64,000 bases of DNA, taken from Actinoplanes sp. L3-i22. Its GTDB lineage: Bacteria > Actinomycetota > Actinomycetes > Mycobacteriales > Micromonosporaceae. The stretch lies in contig NZ_AP024745.1 of assembly GCF_019704555.1 (NCBI RefSeq), forward strand, positions 4,658,501 through 4,722,500, given 5' to 3'. A program made the translations under genes and the position numbers. The notes beneath the pieces were generated by a model. That model had not been told where the DNA came from. It was given only the letters and a program-made list of their open reading frames with translations, and did not search any database. Below are positions 63,102 through 64,000 of the stretch, in pieces (position 1 is the stretch's first letter; each line of letters starts with the position of its first letter).

Positions 63102-64000
63102 ATGGAGCACCCACACGACCACGACGAACACCGGCAGGACGGGCACGGTCACGACAATCATGACCACAGCGGCCACGGACCCGACGAACACGGCCACTCC
63201 GGGCACAGCCACGGGGTCTCCGCCGACGCCGACCGCCGCTGGCTGACCCTGGCACTCGCGCTGATCGCCACCTTCATGGCCGGCGAAGTCGTCGTCGGTC
63301 TGATCGCCCGATCGCTCGCGCTGCTCTCCGACGCGGCGCACATGCTCACCGACGCCGGCGCGATCGTGCTCGCCCTGGTCGCCATGCGACTGGCCGCCCG
63401 CCCGCCGAAGGGCGGATTCACCTTCGGCCTCAAACGCGCCGAGATCCTGTCCGCCCAGGCCAACGGCCTGTCCATGCTCCTGCTCGGCGGCTGGCTGGCT
63501 TTCGAGGCTGTCAAACGGCTGATCGACCCGCCTGACGTGACCGGCGGACTGGTGCTGGTCACCGCCCTGGCCGGGATCGTCGTCAACCTGGCGGCGGCCT
63601 GGGCGATGAGTCGCGCCAACCGATCGAGCCTCAACGTCGAGGGCGCCTTCCAGCACGTCCTCAACGACCTGTTCGCGTTCATCGCCACCGCGATCGCCGG
63701 CGCCGTCATGGTGCTGACCGGATTCACCCGCGCCGACCCGATCGCCACCCTGATCGTCGTCGTCCTGATGGTCAAAGCCGGCCTCGGTCTGATCCGCGAC
63801 TCCGGCCGGATCTTCCTGGAAGCGGCACCGACCGGCATCGACCCACCCGCGCTCGGCGCCCGCCTGACCGGTGTGAACGGCGTCGTGGAAATCCACGACC
63901 TGCACGTCTGGCAGATCACCTCCGGGCAACCGGCGCTCTCGGCCCACATCCTGGTCGCCGAAGGCCTCGACTGCCACGCCGTGCGCGCGAACATCGAGGA
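63102..64000 (+). CDS. CDF-family zinc/cadmium exporter, 3' end outside window
   Basis: About 299 residues are visible. A His/Asp-rich N-terminus (HGHDNHDHSGHG) precedes six helices with the metal-site motifs SDAAHMLTDAGAI (helix 2) and FQHVLNDLFAF (helix 5), then the cytoplasmic domain (GVNGVVEIHDLHVWQITSG). It expels Zn2+ or Cd2+ in exchange for protons. ATG 63102 has GGAGAGG upstream. His residues are encoded in the same frame before this ATG without a clear start. It is on the same strand as the metal sensor and probably shares its control. Confidence 0.93.
   Translation, partial: MEHPHDHDEHRQDGHGHDNHDHSGHGPDEHGHSGHSHGVSADADRRWLTLALALIATFMAGEVVVGLIARSLALLSDAAHMLTDAGAIVLALVAMRLAARPPKGGFTFGLKRAEILSAQANGLSMLLLGGWLAFEAVKRLIDPPDVTGGLVLVTALAGIVVNLAAAWAMSRANRSSLNVEGAFQHVLNDLFAFIATAIAGAVMVLTGFTRADPIATLIVVVLMVKAGLGLIRDSGRIFLEAAPTGIDPPALGARLTGVNGVVEIHDLHVWQITSGQPALSAHILVAEGLDCHAVRANIE

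Noticed and set aside
1..64000. tRNA, rRNA, CRISPR array or insertion sequence
   Set aside because: No cloverleaf-like sequence, repeat-spacer array, transposase or flanking terminal repeats were seen by reading. Short RNA genes could still be missed without a covariance search.

Overview
The window is a very GC-rich actinobacterial chromosome segment. Third codon positions are almost always G or C, GTG and TTG starts are common, and there are large LuxR/SARP ATPase regulators, secreted beta-trefoil proteins and a phosphatidylinositol-mannoside-type acyltransferase. This fits Micromonosporaceae (Actinoplanes-like) best, but the genus is inferred. No rRNA, tRNA or CRISPR array was seen. Many genes have a TANNNT box 6-7 bases before the start codon, which suggests leaderless transcripts.

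Region 1 (1-16933) looks like a specialised-metabolite cluster. It has a phenylacetate-CoA-ligase-like AMP ligase, a valyl-tRNA synthetase, two FemAB/BioF2-like GNAT transferases, an MFS exporter, a methyltransferase, three 2OG-Fe(II)/PhyH-type proteins, a cupin, a PDZ-containing radical SAM enzyme, a cobalamin-type radical SAM enzyme and an aldo/keto reductase. It also has two mutually homologous 57-58 residue peptides with divergent tails. One precedes the exporter and the other opens the cupin/radical SAM operon. A tRNA-dependent and/or peptide-templated pathway is a reasonable hypothesis. I know of no described pathway with this combination.

Region 2 (17147-25187) holds an MmyB-type XRE regulator facing a gene remnant and a cupin, two cytoplasmic beta-propeller proteins, a zinc-ribbon protein and a secreted S53 peptidase. 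Region 3 (25580-32870) has a PadR-controlled ABC exporter, then a lactococcin-972-family bacteriocin with its dedicated ABC transporter. The membrane protein of that transporter is split in two, and the DNA is visibly less GC-rich. Region 4 (32972-46355) holds a SARP/BTAD/ATPase regulator, an MFS transporter, an acyltransferase, two secreted beta-trefoil proteins, an HTH-TM-TPR protein with a secreted partner, and a LuxR-type ATPase regulator.

Region 5 (46563-53611) is a tightly packed five-gene operon of mostly unrecognised proteins. It ends in a membrane-associated protein with a C-terminal zinc-dependent deaminase-like toxin domain. This is the second candidate undescribed system. Region 6 (53645-64000) has a second MmyB-type regulator beside a broken transporter gene, a DUF2255-like protein, a secreted YVTN propeller, a MarR/SDR pair with a perfect 12-bp inverted repeat, a NarL-type two-component system, a metallo-beta-lactamase-fold enzyme, and a CmtR-like metal sensor with two cation-efflux genes, the last cut by the window edge.
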